From the NCBI GenBank assembly GCA_000383355.1, contig KB911090.1, positions 134,233 to 198,232 of the forward strand: a stretch of DNA of 64,000 bases, given 5' to 3'. Under the pieces are notes generated by a model. That model did not search any database and was not told the DNA's origin. It saw nothing but the letters and a program-made list of their open reading frames with translations. Source of the stretch: Flavobacterium sp. SCGC AAA160-P02 (GTDB lineage: Bacteria > Bacteroidota > Bacteroidia > Flavobacteriales > Flavobacteriaceae). Below are positions 8,978 to 16,450 of this stretch, in pieces; the first letter of the stretch is position 1, and each line of letters begins with the position of its first letter. The translations under genes and the position numbers were made by a program.

Positions 8978-9171
8978 CTCACCACAAATTTACGTTTCAC
9001 ATGACATAAACATATATTCAAAATTATCTATTTTATATACAAAATTACCTCCTTTATTGTTTTTAATTTTTAAATGAAGTTAATTTTGAGCATAAATTTG
9101 CCAATTTTGTTGTTTTTCAATTACCAAAGCTACCAGATCTTTGTAGTGTTAGTTTTAAAAACTATTAGATC

Positions 9172-9753
9172 ATGAAAAAAATACTTACAAAAAGTTTATT
9201 AGTAACATTAATGTTTGGAACATTTATTAGTTACGCAACTGAAAATCCTTCAGAAAAAGAAAATACGAACAATACTAAAATAGTACTAAACGATGTAAAA
9301 AAAGGATCCATTTTATTTATTAAAAATACAACTGGAAAAATTCTTCATAAACAATTACTAAATATTACAGGAAATGGTACTGGAGAATTCGATTTCTCTT
9401 CTCTTAAAAATGGATATTATACATTAGAAATAAATAAAGATTTTCAAATTGATATAAAACCATTTACAGTTATTTCAGGTGAGGCCATTTTTCACAAAAA
9501 AGCAGAAAAAATAATTTTTAAACCTGTAATTAGAACTGATAAAAATAAAATTTTAGTTTCTAAGTTAAACTTTGACGCTATTTCAATTCAAATTTCAATT
9601 TATTATGAAGATGAAATCATCTACACAGATATTGCAAAAGGAGAATTCCTTATTGAAAAGATTTATGCCCTACAGGAAGACAAAAAAGGAAATTATAAAA
9701 TAGTTACTAAAGCAAACGATCGTATATACATTAAAGAGTTCTCTTTGAAGTAA
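9172..9753 (+). CDS. Secreted protein of unknown function (193 residues)
   Basis: The N terminus is a clear type I signal peptide (KKILTKSLLVTLMFGTFISYA, cleavage about residue 22). The mature part begins with a Thr/Asn-rich stretch and then a beta-rich domain resembling the small Bacteroidetes DUF3244-like or sorting-domain folds (SILFIKNTTGKILHK, LKNGYYTLEI). I know no function for this group. It sits divergently from the AraC regulator with about 195 bases between them, including TAAATTTG at 9093-9100, a possible -7 element. A strong terminator follows. Confidence 0.65.
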   Translation: MKKILTKSLLVTLMFGTFISYATENPSEKENTNNTKIVLNDVKKGSILFIKNTTGKILHKQLLNITGNGTGEFDFSSLKNGYYTLEINKDFQIDIKPFTVISGEAIFHKKAEKIIFKPVIRTDKNKILVSKLNFDAISIQISIYYEDEIIYTDIAKGEFLIEKIYALQEDKKGNYKIVTKANDRIYIKEFSLK

Positions 9754-9778
9754 GCGAACGTAATTTTGATTTGTTTAG

Positions 9779-9807
9779 GCGAGCTTGTCATGGGGCTCGC
9801 TTTTTTT
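9779..9807 (+). terminator. Rho-independent terminator after the secreted protein gene
   Basis: GCGAGC and GCTCGC arms around a 10-base loop, then seven Ts. The hairpin is GC-rich against an AT-rich background. The T tract overlaps the end of the convergent enoyl-CoA hydratase gene. Confidence 0.85.
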
Positions 9808-10588
9808 ATCTTCCAGGGAAATTAGCCTTTCTTTTTTCTAAAAAAGCAGTCGTTCCTTCTCTAAAGTCTTCGGTACCAAAACAATTTCCGAACTCTGATA
9901 TTTCTACCTCAAAACCATCTACTCCATCTTCAAAATTAGCATTTACTGCTTTAATTGCAGCGCTTATTGCTACTGAAGAATTTCTCATTATTTTACCAGC
10001 TAGTTTTTCTACCAGTGGCATTAATTCTTCCAGAGTAGTAACATAATTCACGAGCCCTAGAGCTGCTGCTTTTTCTGCAGAAATCATTCCTGCAGTCATA
10101 ATTAATTCCATCGCATTTCCTTTTCCTATCAATTGTGGCAAGCGTTGCGTACCACCATACCCTGGAATGACTCCTAAAGAAACTTCTGGCAATCCCATTT
10201 TAGCATTGTCTGAAGCTACCCTAAAATGACAGGCCATTGCCAATTCTAAACCTCCTCCTAATGCAAAGCCGTTTACTGCGGCAATAACTGGTTTAGAAAA
10301 ATTTTCTATATAATTAAATAGCATTTCTTGTCCTTTTGCTGCTAATTTTCCACCATTATCTACAGTAAAATGAGCAAATTCTGAAATATCTGCACCAGCA
10401 ACAAATGCTTTCTCTCCACTTCCTGTTATCACAATTACTTTTACAGAGCTATCTTTGTCTAAAACTTGAAAAGCCTCATGTAATTCTTCTATGGTTGCTT
10501 TATTAAGAGCATTTAATTTTTTAGGTCTATTGATCGTAATAATTGCCAATGCTTCTTTTTGGCTTAACAGTATGTTTTCAAAATTCAT
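9806..10588 (-). CDS. Enoyl-CoA hydratase/isomerase family protein
   Basis: This 260-residue crotonase-superfamily enzyme has the oxyanion-hole segments (AFVAGADISEF near 65 and AVNGFALGGGLELAMAC near 103-120) and the two glutamates expected for hydratases (in GGGLELAMAC and the PEVSLGVIPG block). It probably hydrates short-chain trans-2-enoyl-CoA in the cytoplasm. The closest match by eye is the short-chain FadB-type/crotonase group, but the exact substrate cannot be set. It lies seven bases downstream of a sensor kinase gene on the same strand, an arrangement typical of Bacteroidetes with no obvious functional link. Confidence 0.9.
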   Translation of the reverse strand: MNFENILLSQKEALAIITINRPKKLNALNKATIEELHEAFQVLDKDSSVKVIVITGSGEKAFVAGADISEFAHFTVDNGGKLAAKGQEMLFNYIENFSKPVIAAVNGFALGGGLELAMACHFRVASDNAKMGLPEVSLGVIPGYGGTQRLPQLIGKGNAMELIMTAGMISAEKAAALGLVNYVTTLEELMPLVEKLAGKIMRNSSVAISAAIKAVNANFEDGVDGFEVEISEFGNCFGTEDFREGTTAFLEKRKANFPGR

Positions 10589-10595
10589 TGTATTA

Positions 10596-12059
10596 TTAGT
10601 TTATATTTTTAGGTAAAATTACAGTAAATACAGTTCCTTGCCCTTCTTTTGAACTAAAGTTAATAGATCCATCGTAGGCCTCAATAATATTTTTAATCAT
10701 AGGTAGGCCTAGCCCCATACCACTAGTTTTAGTCGTAAACTTAGGCTCAAAAATTAAGTGTTCTACTTCTTCTTTTATTCCTTTTCCATTGTCTGAAACC
10801 TCTATAAATATTTTGTCTTCCTTACAATATACTTTTACATCAATTATTGGGGTTTCTTTCTCTTCTACTGCCTGAGTTGCATTTTTTATTAGGTTAGTCA
10901 CAATTCTAATTAATTGTGTTTTGTCTAGATTTGCATATAGCTCTTTTTCCATAGGATGATAGCTAACATCATCTTCAATGAAGATATCTAGGGCCATTTT
11001 TACAACACCAATAATTTCAATTTTTTCTTTTTTTGGTTTTGGCATTTTAGCAAAATCAGAAAAAGCGGCTGCTATTGAACTCATCACATCTATCTGCTGG
11101 ATTAATGTATTGCTATATTCTTTTAATTTTTCTTTAATATTTGGATCAGTAACATCAAATCTTCTTTCAAAACTTTGAACAGAAAGTCTCATAGGTGTTA
11201 ATGGATTTTTAATCTCATGAGCAACTTGTTTTGCCATCTCTCGCCAAGCTTGTTCTCGCTCACTTGTTGCTAATTTTACCGCACTTTCTTCTAACTCATC
11301 TATCATATTATTGTAGCCCTCTACTAAAATTCCAATTTCTGCACTGGCTGAGTTTAAAACAATTTTCTCATTTCGTTCATTTAAACGAGTTCGTTTCATT
11401 TTATCTGTGATGCTCTTAATAGATCTTGTGATATAACTAGATAAAAAATATGCAAGCATAATTGCTATTAAAAACATAAAGAAATACACAATAATTAACC
11501 GTGTTAAAAATTCTTTAAGCTCGTATTCTTGTGCGCTATTATCTTGATTAAATTCTAATTTTAAAATCCCTATCCTATTTGCAAAAGCATCTAAAATATA
11601 CGTGTAGGAAGTTTCAATATTTATTTTATTAAACTCTATAATCTCAAAAACTCTACTATTAGTACTAGATTTTAATTGAGACACTTTTAGTGTAGAAAGG
11701 TTCTTGGGTATAGAATCTTTTAACCCAAAAGGAACTGAGGTTATTAAAATATTGCCCTTTAAATCATAAAGGCTAATCTCTAAATTGTGAATAAAAGCAA
11801 TCTCATAAATCGCTTTTTGAAAAATAGTTTGTAAATTTTCTGTTGTTACTGCAACAGTAGATCGTTGGTATAATTGAATGGTTATTTCTTTTTTTAGTGT
11901 TTCTTCTTTTCTTCCAAAACGACTTACATTATACTCTTTCGTTTGTTCGTCATATTGGTAAATAGTAACGCTAATTATAAGAATTGTAGCTAAAAATATT
12001 AGCAAGATCATTGCAATAAAAATTCTAATTCTTAATGATATGTTCTGAACGTTTTTCAC
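10596..12059 (-). CDS. NtrY-like sensor histidine kinase
   Basis: This 487-residue membrane kinase has TM1 at about 10-33, an extracytoplasmic sensor domain to about 185, TM2 at about 187-208, a HAMP linker, a HisKA domain with the phosphoacceptor in HEIKNPLTPM (near residue 282), and a HATPase_c domain with N-box NLIKNATQAV, G1 DNGKGI and G2 GMGLGLPMIKNI. The AHEIKNPLTPMRLS form is typical of NtrY-type kinases. No response regulator gene is adjacent, so it is an orphan here. The signal is unknown. Confidence 0.9.
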   Translation of the reverse strand: MKNVQNISLRIRIFIAMILLIFLATILIISVTIYQYDEQTKEYNVSRFGRKEETLKKEITIQLYQRSTVAVTTENLQTIFQKAIYEIAFIHNLEISLYDLKGNILITSVPFGLKDSIPKNLSTLKVSQLKSSTNSRVFEIIEFNKINIETSYTYILDAFANRIGILKLEFNQDNSAQEYELKEFLTRLIIVYFFMFLIAIMLAYFLSSYITRSIKSITDKMKRTRLNERNEKIVLNSASAEIGILVEGYNNMIDELEESAVKLATSEREQAWREMAKQVAHEIKNPLTPMRLSVQSFERRFDVTDPNIKEKLKEYSNTLIQQIDVMSSIAAAFSDFAKMPKPKKEKIEIIGVVKMALDIFIEDDVSYHPMEKELYANLDKTQLIRIVTNLIKNATQAVEEKETPIIDVKVYCKEDKIFIEVSDNGKGIKEEVEHLIFEPKFTTKTSGMGLGLPMIKNIIEAYDGSINFSSKEGQGTVFTVILPKNIN

Positions 12060-12179
12060 TCTTTTTTAAATTGTTTTGTTCTTTTTGGTTTCAGTGTCAA
12101 ATAGTATTCCAAAACACAGGTAGATTGTATTTTTTTTAAAATTTATATTGGAGTTACAAGATACGTAAAGTCAAACCAG

Positions 12180-12211
12180 AAAAAAAGCTGTTGTGAGAAA
12201 ATCACAACAGC
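12180..12211 (-). terminator. Rho-independent terminator of leuS
   Basis: Perfect 10-bp arms GCTGTTGTGA/TCACAACAGC with a 5-base loop, followed on the reverse strand by seven Ts, located 29 bases beyond the leuS stop. Confidence 0.88.
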
Positions 12212-12239
12212 CTATACTTCTTTCAACTATTTTTATTAT

Positions 12240-15200
12240 CTAACCTACAATATTGATTATTTTTCCTGGAACAATAATTATTTTCTTTGGAGTTCTTCCT
12301 TCTAGTTGTGCCTCTGTTTTCTCATGTGCTAAAACTGTTTTTTCAATCTCTTCTTTGCTCATGTCTAACGGAAGTTCTAGTGTAAACCTCATTTTACCAT
12401 TAAAAGAAACTGGATAATTTTTATAGCTTTCTACCAAATGTTTAGGGTCAAAGAGTGGGAAATCTACTCTAGAAATAGATGTTTTATGTCCTAAATGACT
12501 CCATAATTCTTCAGAAATATGAGGAGCGTAAGGGGAGATTAAAGTTAATAAGGGTTCTAGAATTGAACGTTTATTACATTTTTGCGCAGTGAGTTCATTC
12601 ACGGCAATCATAAAGGTAGAAACTGAGGTATTGAAAGAAAAATTCTCAATATCTTCTGCTACTTTTTTGATGGTTTTGTGCAAGGTTTTCAACTCGTCTT
12701 TGGTGGGTTTCGCTTCGACTCCGCTCAGCGACCCATCCATAAAAGGAATATATAACTTCCAGAGTTTTTTTAAGAAAGAATGCACCCCAGAAATTCCTGA
12801 TGTTTTCCATGGTTTTGCTTGCTCTAAAGGTCCTAAAAACATTTCAAACAGCCTCAGACTGTCTGCGCCATACTCAGCACAAATATTGTCTGGATTAACA
12901 ACATTATATTTAGATTTAGACATTTTTTCTACCTCACGAGAAACTTTAAAAGTTCCGTCTTCTTCAGAAATAAATTCTGCCTCTTTAAATTCTTCTCTCC
13001 AATTTTTAAAGGCTTCAATATCTAGTTCGTCTGATGCATTCACAAAGGATACATCTGTATGAATTGGTTGAATTTTTTTGTCTTCTATTAATCCTTTTGA
13101 AAAAAATCTATTTGTTCCTTCTTCTCTATAAACAAATGCACTCGTCCCTAGAATCATTCCTTGGTTAATGAGTTTTTTTGCAAACTCATCTACAGGAACA
13201 ACTCCTTTGTCAAACAAGAATTTTTGCCAAAAACGTGCATATAATAAATGCCCTGTTGCGTGTTCAGATCCTCCAATGTATAAATCTACTTCTTTCCAAT
13301 AGTCTAAAGATTCTTTGCTAGCAAATTCAACTTCATTGGAAGCATCCATATAACGATTAAAATACCAAGAACTACCTGCCCAACCTGGCATGGTATTTAA
13401 TTCTAAAGGATACACCGTTTTGTTTTTTAACTTTTCATTTGAAACTACTTTCTTGCCGCGAGAATCCCAGGCCCAAGCATCTGCTCTTCCCAGTGGTGGT
13501 TCTCCAGATTCTGTAGGCAAGTACTTTGCTACTTCTGGCAAAACTATAGGAAGATGTTTTGCATCAATCATCTGTGGCATTCCGTCTTTATAATAGACCG
13601 GAAAAGGTTCTCCCCAATAGCGCTGTCTGCTAAAAACAGCATCACGCAAACGATAGTTTATTTTCCCATAGCCAATTCCTTGTTTTTCTAATTCGTGAAT
13701 TGCTAGTTTTAATGCTTTCTTGTAAGTTAATCCGGTTAAAAAATCGGAATTTGAAATTACGGTTCCTTCTTTATTGGTATAGGCAGCTTCGGAAATATCT
13801 ACATTTTCAAAAATATTAGGAATTGCTATTCCAAAGTGTTTTGCGAAATCATAGTCTCGTTGATCACCACAAGGAACTGCCATTACAGCACCTGTTCCAT
13901 AGTTTGCTAACACATAGTCTCCAATCCAAATTGGTACTTTCTCCCCAGAAAATGGGTGAATGGCATAGGCTCCTGTAAAGACTCCCGAAATGGTTTTTAC
14001 ATCTGCCATACGCTCTCTCTCAGAACGTTTTGAGGTAGCTTTAATATAGTTAAGTACTGCCTCTTTTTGAGCTTTGGTAGTTATCTTAGCTACTAAATCG
14101 TGCTCTGGTGCTAATGTCATAAAACTAACACCAAACATGGTGTCTGGTCTAGTGGTGAAAACAGCAATGTCATACTTGTTTTCATCTGCAACTATAGGTG
14201 TTTTTTTGACGACTTTTTTTCTCTTTTCTGGAAATTGAATGGCTGTATTTATCTTAGAAACAACTCCCAACACATTTTTAGTAACCTCTTCATTTGTAAC
14301 ATAAACAACATTAAAACCTTCTTTAGAAAAGTAAGCTGTTCTTGTAGCCTCATCTTCTTTTCCTGAAAATTCGACAATAAGATTTTTCGCCAAGCATACA
14401 TAGTCTACTAAAAATGACCCAATGGTGTATTTTTTTCTAAATTTTGCAGCTCCTTTTTTATTTTTTAATTCATTCCAAAGTGCTATTTCTGCCTTTGATA
14501 AATGTAACCGTAACTCTTTTAAGTCTTCTAGTTCTTTGTAAGATAAACTAACTCCTGAGGGTTCTTTAGACCCCTCTAAATCTACCTTAAAAGTAACCAT
14601 TGCGCCTTGTGAGCGACCTATCCAATTGGTTTGAGAGTCTTTTAAGGGTTGTGGCCAGTCTATGGTATTTAAGCCGTCTAACAACCGTTGTGCATAGGCA
14701 GAAATTCGCATAGACCATTGAGTCATTTTTTTTCTAACAACAGCATGACCTCCTCGTTCTGAAACCCCGTTTATAATTTCATCATTCGCCAATACCGTTC
14801 CCAGTGCTGGACACCAGTTTACTTCTGTATCTGACAAAAATGTTAAGCGGTATTGTAATAAAATACGTTCTTGCTCTTTCTTTGAAAATGCGTTCCATTG
14901 TGCCGCTGTAAAAGGTTCTATATCATCATCGCAAGATGCATTTACGGAGGTATTTCCTGCTTTTTTAAAAATTGAAACTAATGAAGAAATATCCTCTGCC
15001 TTGTCAGTGTCTTTGTTATACCATGAGTTAAACAGTTGAATAAAAATCCACTGAGTCCATTTATAATAATCTGAATTTGATGTTCTTACCTCGCGAGACC
15101 AATCAAAAGAAAAACCAATTTGATCTAATTGACGACGATAGGTTTTAATATTTTCTTCTGTTGTTTTTGCTGGATGTTGCCCGGTTTGAATGGCGTATTG

Positions 15201-15458
15201 TTCAGCAGGTAATCCAAAAGAATCATAGCCTTGAGGATGCAACACATTAAAGCCTTTGTGGCGTTTGTAACGTGCATAAATATCTGATGCAATATATCCT
15301 AAAGGATGCCCAACGTGCAAGCCTGCCCCAGACGGGTAAGGAAACATATCTAAAACATAATATTTAGGTTTATCAGAATCATTACTGGCTTTAAACGTTT
15401 GGTTTTTAGCCCAATGATTTTGCCACTTTTCTTCTATTTCTTTGAAATTATAGTGCAT
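12240..15458 (-). CDS. leuS: Leucyl-tRNA synthetase with an inserted DUF559 domain
   Basis: It charges tRNA-Leu. The 1072-residue protein has the class I HIGH motif (PYPSGAGLHVGHPLGY, residues about 41-55), the CP1 editing domain (TTRPDTMFG near 435-443), the KMSKS loop (EKMSKSKYNVV) and the C-terminal anticodon-binding part. Bacteroidetes LeuRS is usually about 920-950 residues. The excess is mostly a block at about 296-425 that matches DUF559, a Vsr-like nuclease fold, set in the editing domain between GRSQGAMVTFKV and YDIAVFTTRPDT. A second short oddity is the GC-rich palindrome coding for SLSGVEAKP. All synthetase motifs stay in frame, so the enzyme should be active. Confidence 0.95.
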   Translation of the reverse strand: MHYNFKEIEEKWQNHWAKNQTFKASNDSDKPKYYVLDMFPYPSGAGLHVGHPLGYIASDIYARYKRHKGFNVLHPQGYDSFGLPAEQYAIQTGQHPAKTTEENIKTYRRQLDQIGFSFDWSREVRTSNSDYYKWTQWIFIQLFNSWYNKDTDKAEDISSLVSIFKKAGNTSVNASCDDDIEPFTAAQWNAFSKKEQERILLQYRLTFLSDTEVNWCPALGTVLANDEIINGVSERGGHAVVRKKMTQWSMRISAYAQRLLDGLNTIDWPQPLKDSQTNWIGRSQGAMVTFKVDLEGSKEPSGVSLSYKELEDLKELRLHLSKAEIALWNELKNKKGAAKFRKKYTIGSFLVDYVCLAKNLIVEFSGKEDEATRTAYFSKEGFNVVYVTNEEVTKNVLGVVSKINTAIQFPEKRKKVVKKTPIVADENKYDIAVFTTRPDTMFGVSFMTLAPEHDLVAKITTKAQKEAVLNYIKATSKRSERERMADVKTISGVFTGAYAIHPFSGEKVPIWIGDYVLANYGTGAVMAVPCGDQRDYDFAKHFGIAIPNIFENVDISEAAYTNKEGTVISNSDFLTGLTYKKALKLAIHELEKQGIGYGKINYRLRDAVFSRQRYWGEPFPVYYKDGMPQMIDAKHLPIVLPEVAKYLPTESGEPPLGRADAWAWDSRGKKVVSNEKLKNKTVYPLELNTMPGWAGSSWYFNRYMDASNEVEFASKESLDYWKEVDLYIGGSEHATGHLLYARFWQKFLFDKGVVPVDEFAKKLINQGMILGTSAFVYREEGTNRFFSKGLIEDKKIQPIHTDVSFVNASDELDIEAFKNWREEFKEAEFISEEDGTFKVSREVEKMSKSKYNVVNPDNICAEYGADSLRLFEMFLGPLEQAKPWKTSGISGVHSFLKKLWKLYIPFMDGSLSGVEAKPTKDELKTLHKTIKKVAEDIENFSFNTSVSTFMIAVNELTAQKCNKRSILEPLLTLISPYAPHISEELWSHLGHKTSISRVDFPLFDPKHLVESYKNYPVSFNGKMRFTLELPLDMSKEEIEKTVLAHEKTEAQLEGRTPKKIIIVPGKIINIVG
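12705..12734. repeat. REP-like GC-rich palindrome within leuS
   Basis: The stretch around CGCTTCGACTCCGCTCAGCG is far more GC-rich than its surroundings and can fold with GGGT...ACCC arms. Similar CTTCGACT-CCGCTCAG elements are dispersed repeats in flavobacterial genomes (from memory). Here it is in frame, encoding SLSGVEAKP within LeuRS. Confidence 0.5.
14184..14573 (-). other. DUF559 (Vsr-like endonuclease fold) insertion in LeuRS CP1 domain
   Basis: Residues about 296-425 of LeuRS carry the DUF559 pattern: LRLHLSKAEIALWNEL, AKFRKKYTIGSFLVDYVC, LIVEFSG, then GFNVVYVTNEEV and a closing helix. Free-standing DUF559 proteins have D in VDFVC and E in VELDG as likely metal ligands; both are kept here (VDYVC, VEFSG). 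The usual QH after VELDGG is replaced by KED, so nuclease activity is doubtful. The join points fall in a beta-hairpin of the editing domain. Read as a domain invasion by a homing-type element; this is inference. Confidence 0.72.
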
Positions 15459-15646
15459 GAAATTTTCTTCTTAAAAGTGGTCAAATTTACACTTATTCTA
15501 GCAAAGTATAAAGCCTATCTCATAATAAAGGGTTTCTTTAAACAAGTGAAAGTAATTCCAACGCTCGTTTTACGAAGCCCGTCTTATTTTTGTGTTTTTT
15601 TACATCATAAATTCTATATTTTAGCAAACAACTAAAGAGTTTATAT

Positions 15647-15700
15647 TAAAAAAGCCCATAAAATTGACGAAATAAATTCATCTTTTTTATGGACTTTAAC
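15647..15700 (-). terminator. Probable terminator of the DUF2911 gene
   Basis: Reverse-strand arms AAAGTCCATAAAA and TTTTATGGGCTTT (one mismatch) around a 21-base loop, followed by TTTT, 18 bases past the stop. The loop is long, so the call is moderate. Confidence 0.6.
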
Positions 15701-15717
15701 TTGTAAAACTTTCGTTT

Positions 15718-16248
15718 TTACTCTACTGGTATGCTTAATACAATATCTCCCCATCCCATGTGAATAGTCATGTCTTTGTCAATTGCAATTGAAAATACAT
15801 CAACATTTTTCTCCGTTTTTTTAACAGGTACGCTAACTTTAGCCACATCATTTTCATCTTTATGAAAATAGACACCCCATACGTTTAACTGACTACTTAA
15901 TACTACAGTCCAAGTAGTCTCACCAGGAATTGCATACATTGTATAAGTCCCTGCTTTTACAGCAGTACCTCCAAAAATAACCTCTTTATAAAAGGTGATT
16001 TCTGTTGCCTCGTTGGCTCCTGTTCTCCATTTTTTTCCAAGCGGAGCTAACTTTGCTAAAGATCTTCCCTTTAACTGAGGTCTACTGTACGTAATTTTAA
16101 TTACTTTCTCAGAAATTCTATAATTGTCTGGAAATGATGCTATATCCATAGGACTTTTGTCTAATCCTTTAAAATCTTGCGCAATGGCTTGATTTGAAAA
16201 AATTATCGTAAAAACAAGCATCGTTAGTATTAAAAATGTTTTCTTCAT
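15718..16248 (-). CDS. Secreted DUF2911 domain protein
   Basis: A 176-residue protein with a signal peptide (MKKTFLILTMLVFTIIFSNQAIAQ). I chose the ATG at 16248 because the frame open to 16290 would put 14 charged residues ahead of the signal peptide. The mature part is a single DUF2911 domain with the family landmarks ISYSRPQ-like ITYSRPQLKGR, GKKWRTGANEAT and GTYTMYAIPG. DUF2911 proteins are common exported proteins of Bacteroidetes with no established function. It lies upstream of a terminator and about 90 bases from the feo genes, and is probably transcribed alone. Confidence 0.85.
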   Translation of the reverse strand: MKKTFLILTMLVFTIIFSNQAIAQDFKGLDKSPMDIASFPDNYRISEKVIKITYSRPQLKGRSLAKLAPLGKKWRTGANEATEITFYKEVIFGGTAVKAGTYTMYAIPGETTWTVVLSSQLNVWGVYFHKDENDVAKVSVPVKKTEKNVDVFSIAIDKDMTIHMGWGDIVLSIPVE

Positions 16249-16339
16249 GATAAAATATTTTAAGGTTGTTTTATTTATTTGTTTGGTCATTAAAAATTAC
16301 CATTACTTACAGTAAGATCTGTCTATTGTGTGAAAATTT

Positions 16340-16450
16340 TTAGCAATCACAATCTTTACTACACCCTGAAGCTGTCTTTTTAAAGAAAAATTTCCTCACT
16401 AAGAAAAAAACTGCTGCAGCTACACTACTATACACTATAATTTCTTGCAT
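16340..16450 (-). CDS. FeoB-associated Cys-rich membrane protein
   Basis: A 36-residue protein starting at MQEIIVYSSVAAAVFFLVRK, with one membrane helix and a C-terminal KKTASGCSKDCDC tail. This is the layout of the small FeoB-associated Cys-rich family (FeoC-like in position but not in sequence), proposed to help ferrous iron uptake. Its ATG shares one base with the feoB stop (TAATG), implying translational coupling. A longer frame open upstream to 16534 overlaps feoB and is unlikely to be real. Confidence 0.8.
   Translation of the reverse strand: MQEIIVYSSVAAAVFFLVRKFFFKKTASGCSKDCDC

Noticed and set aside
8883..9077. A 64-residue ORF upstream of the secreted protein gene
   Set aside because: Overlaps the start of the AraC gene antisense; no supporting features.
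12589..13062. A 157-residue ORF antisense to leuS
   Set aside because: Entirely within leuS in another frame; low-complexity Ser-rich translation typical of antisense.
15399..15635. A 78-residue hydrophobic ORF on the forward strand
   Set aside because: It overlaps the 5' end of leuS on the other strand, has no family resemblance, and its hydrophobicity reflects AT-rich antisense codons.
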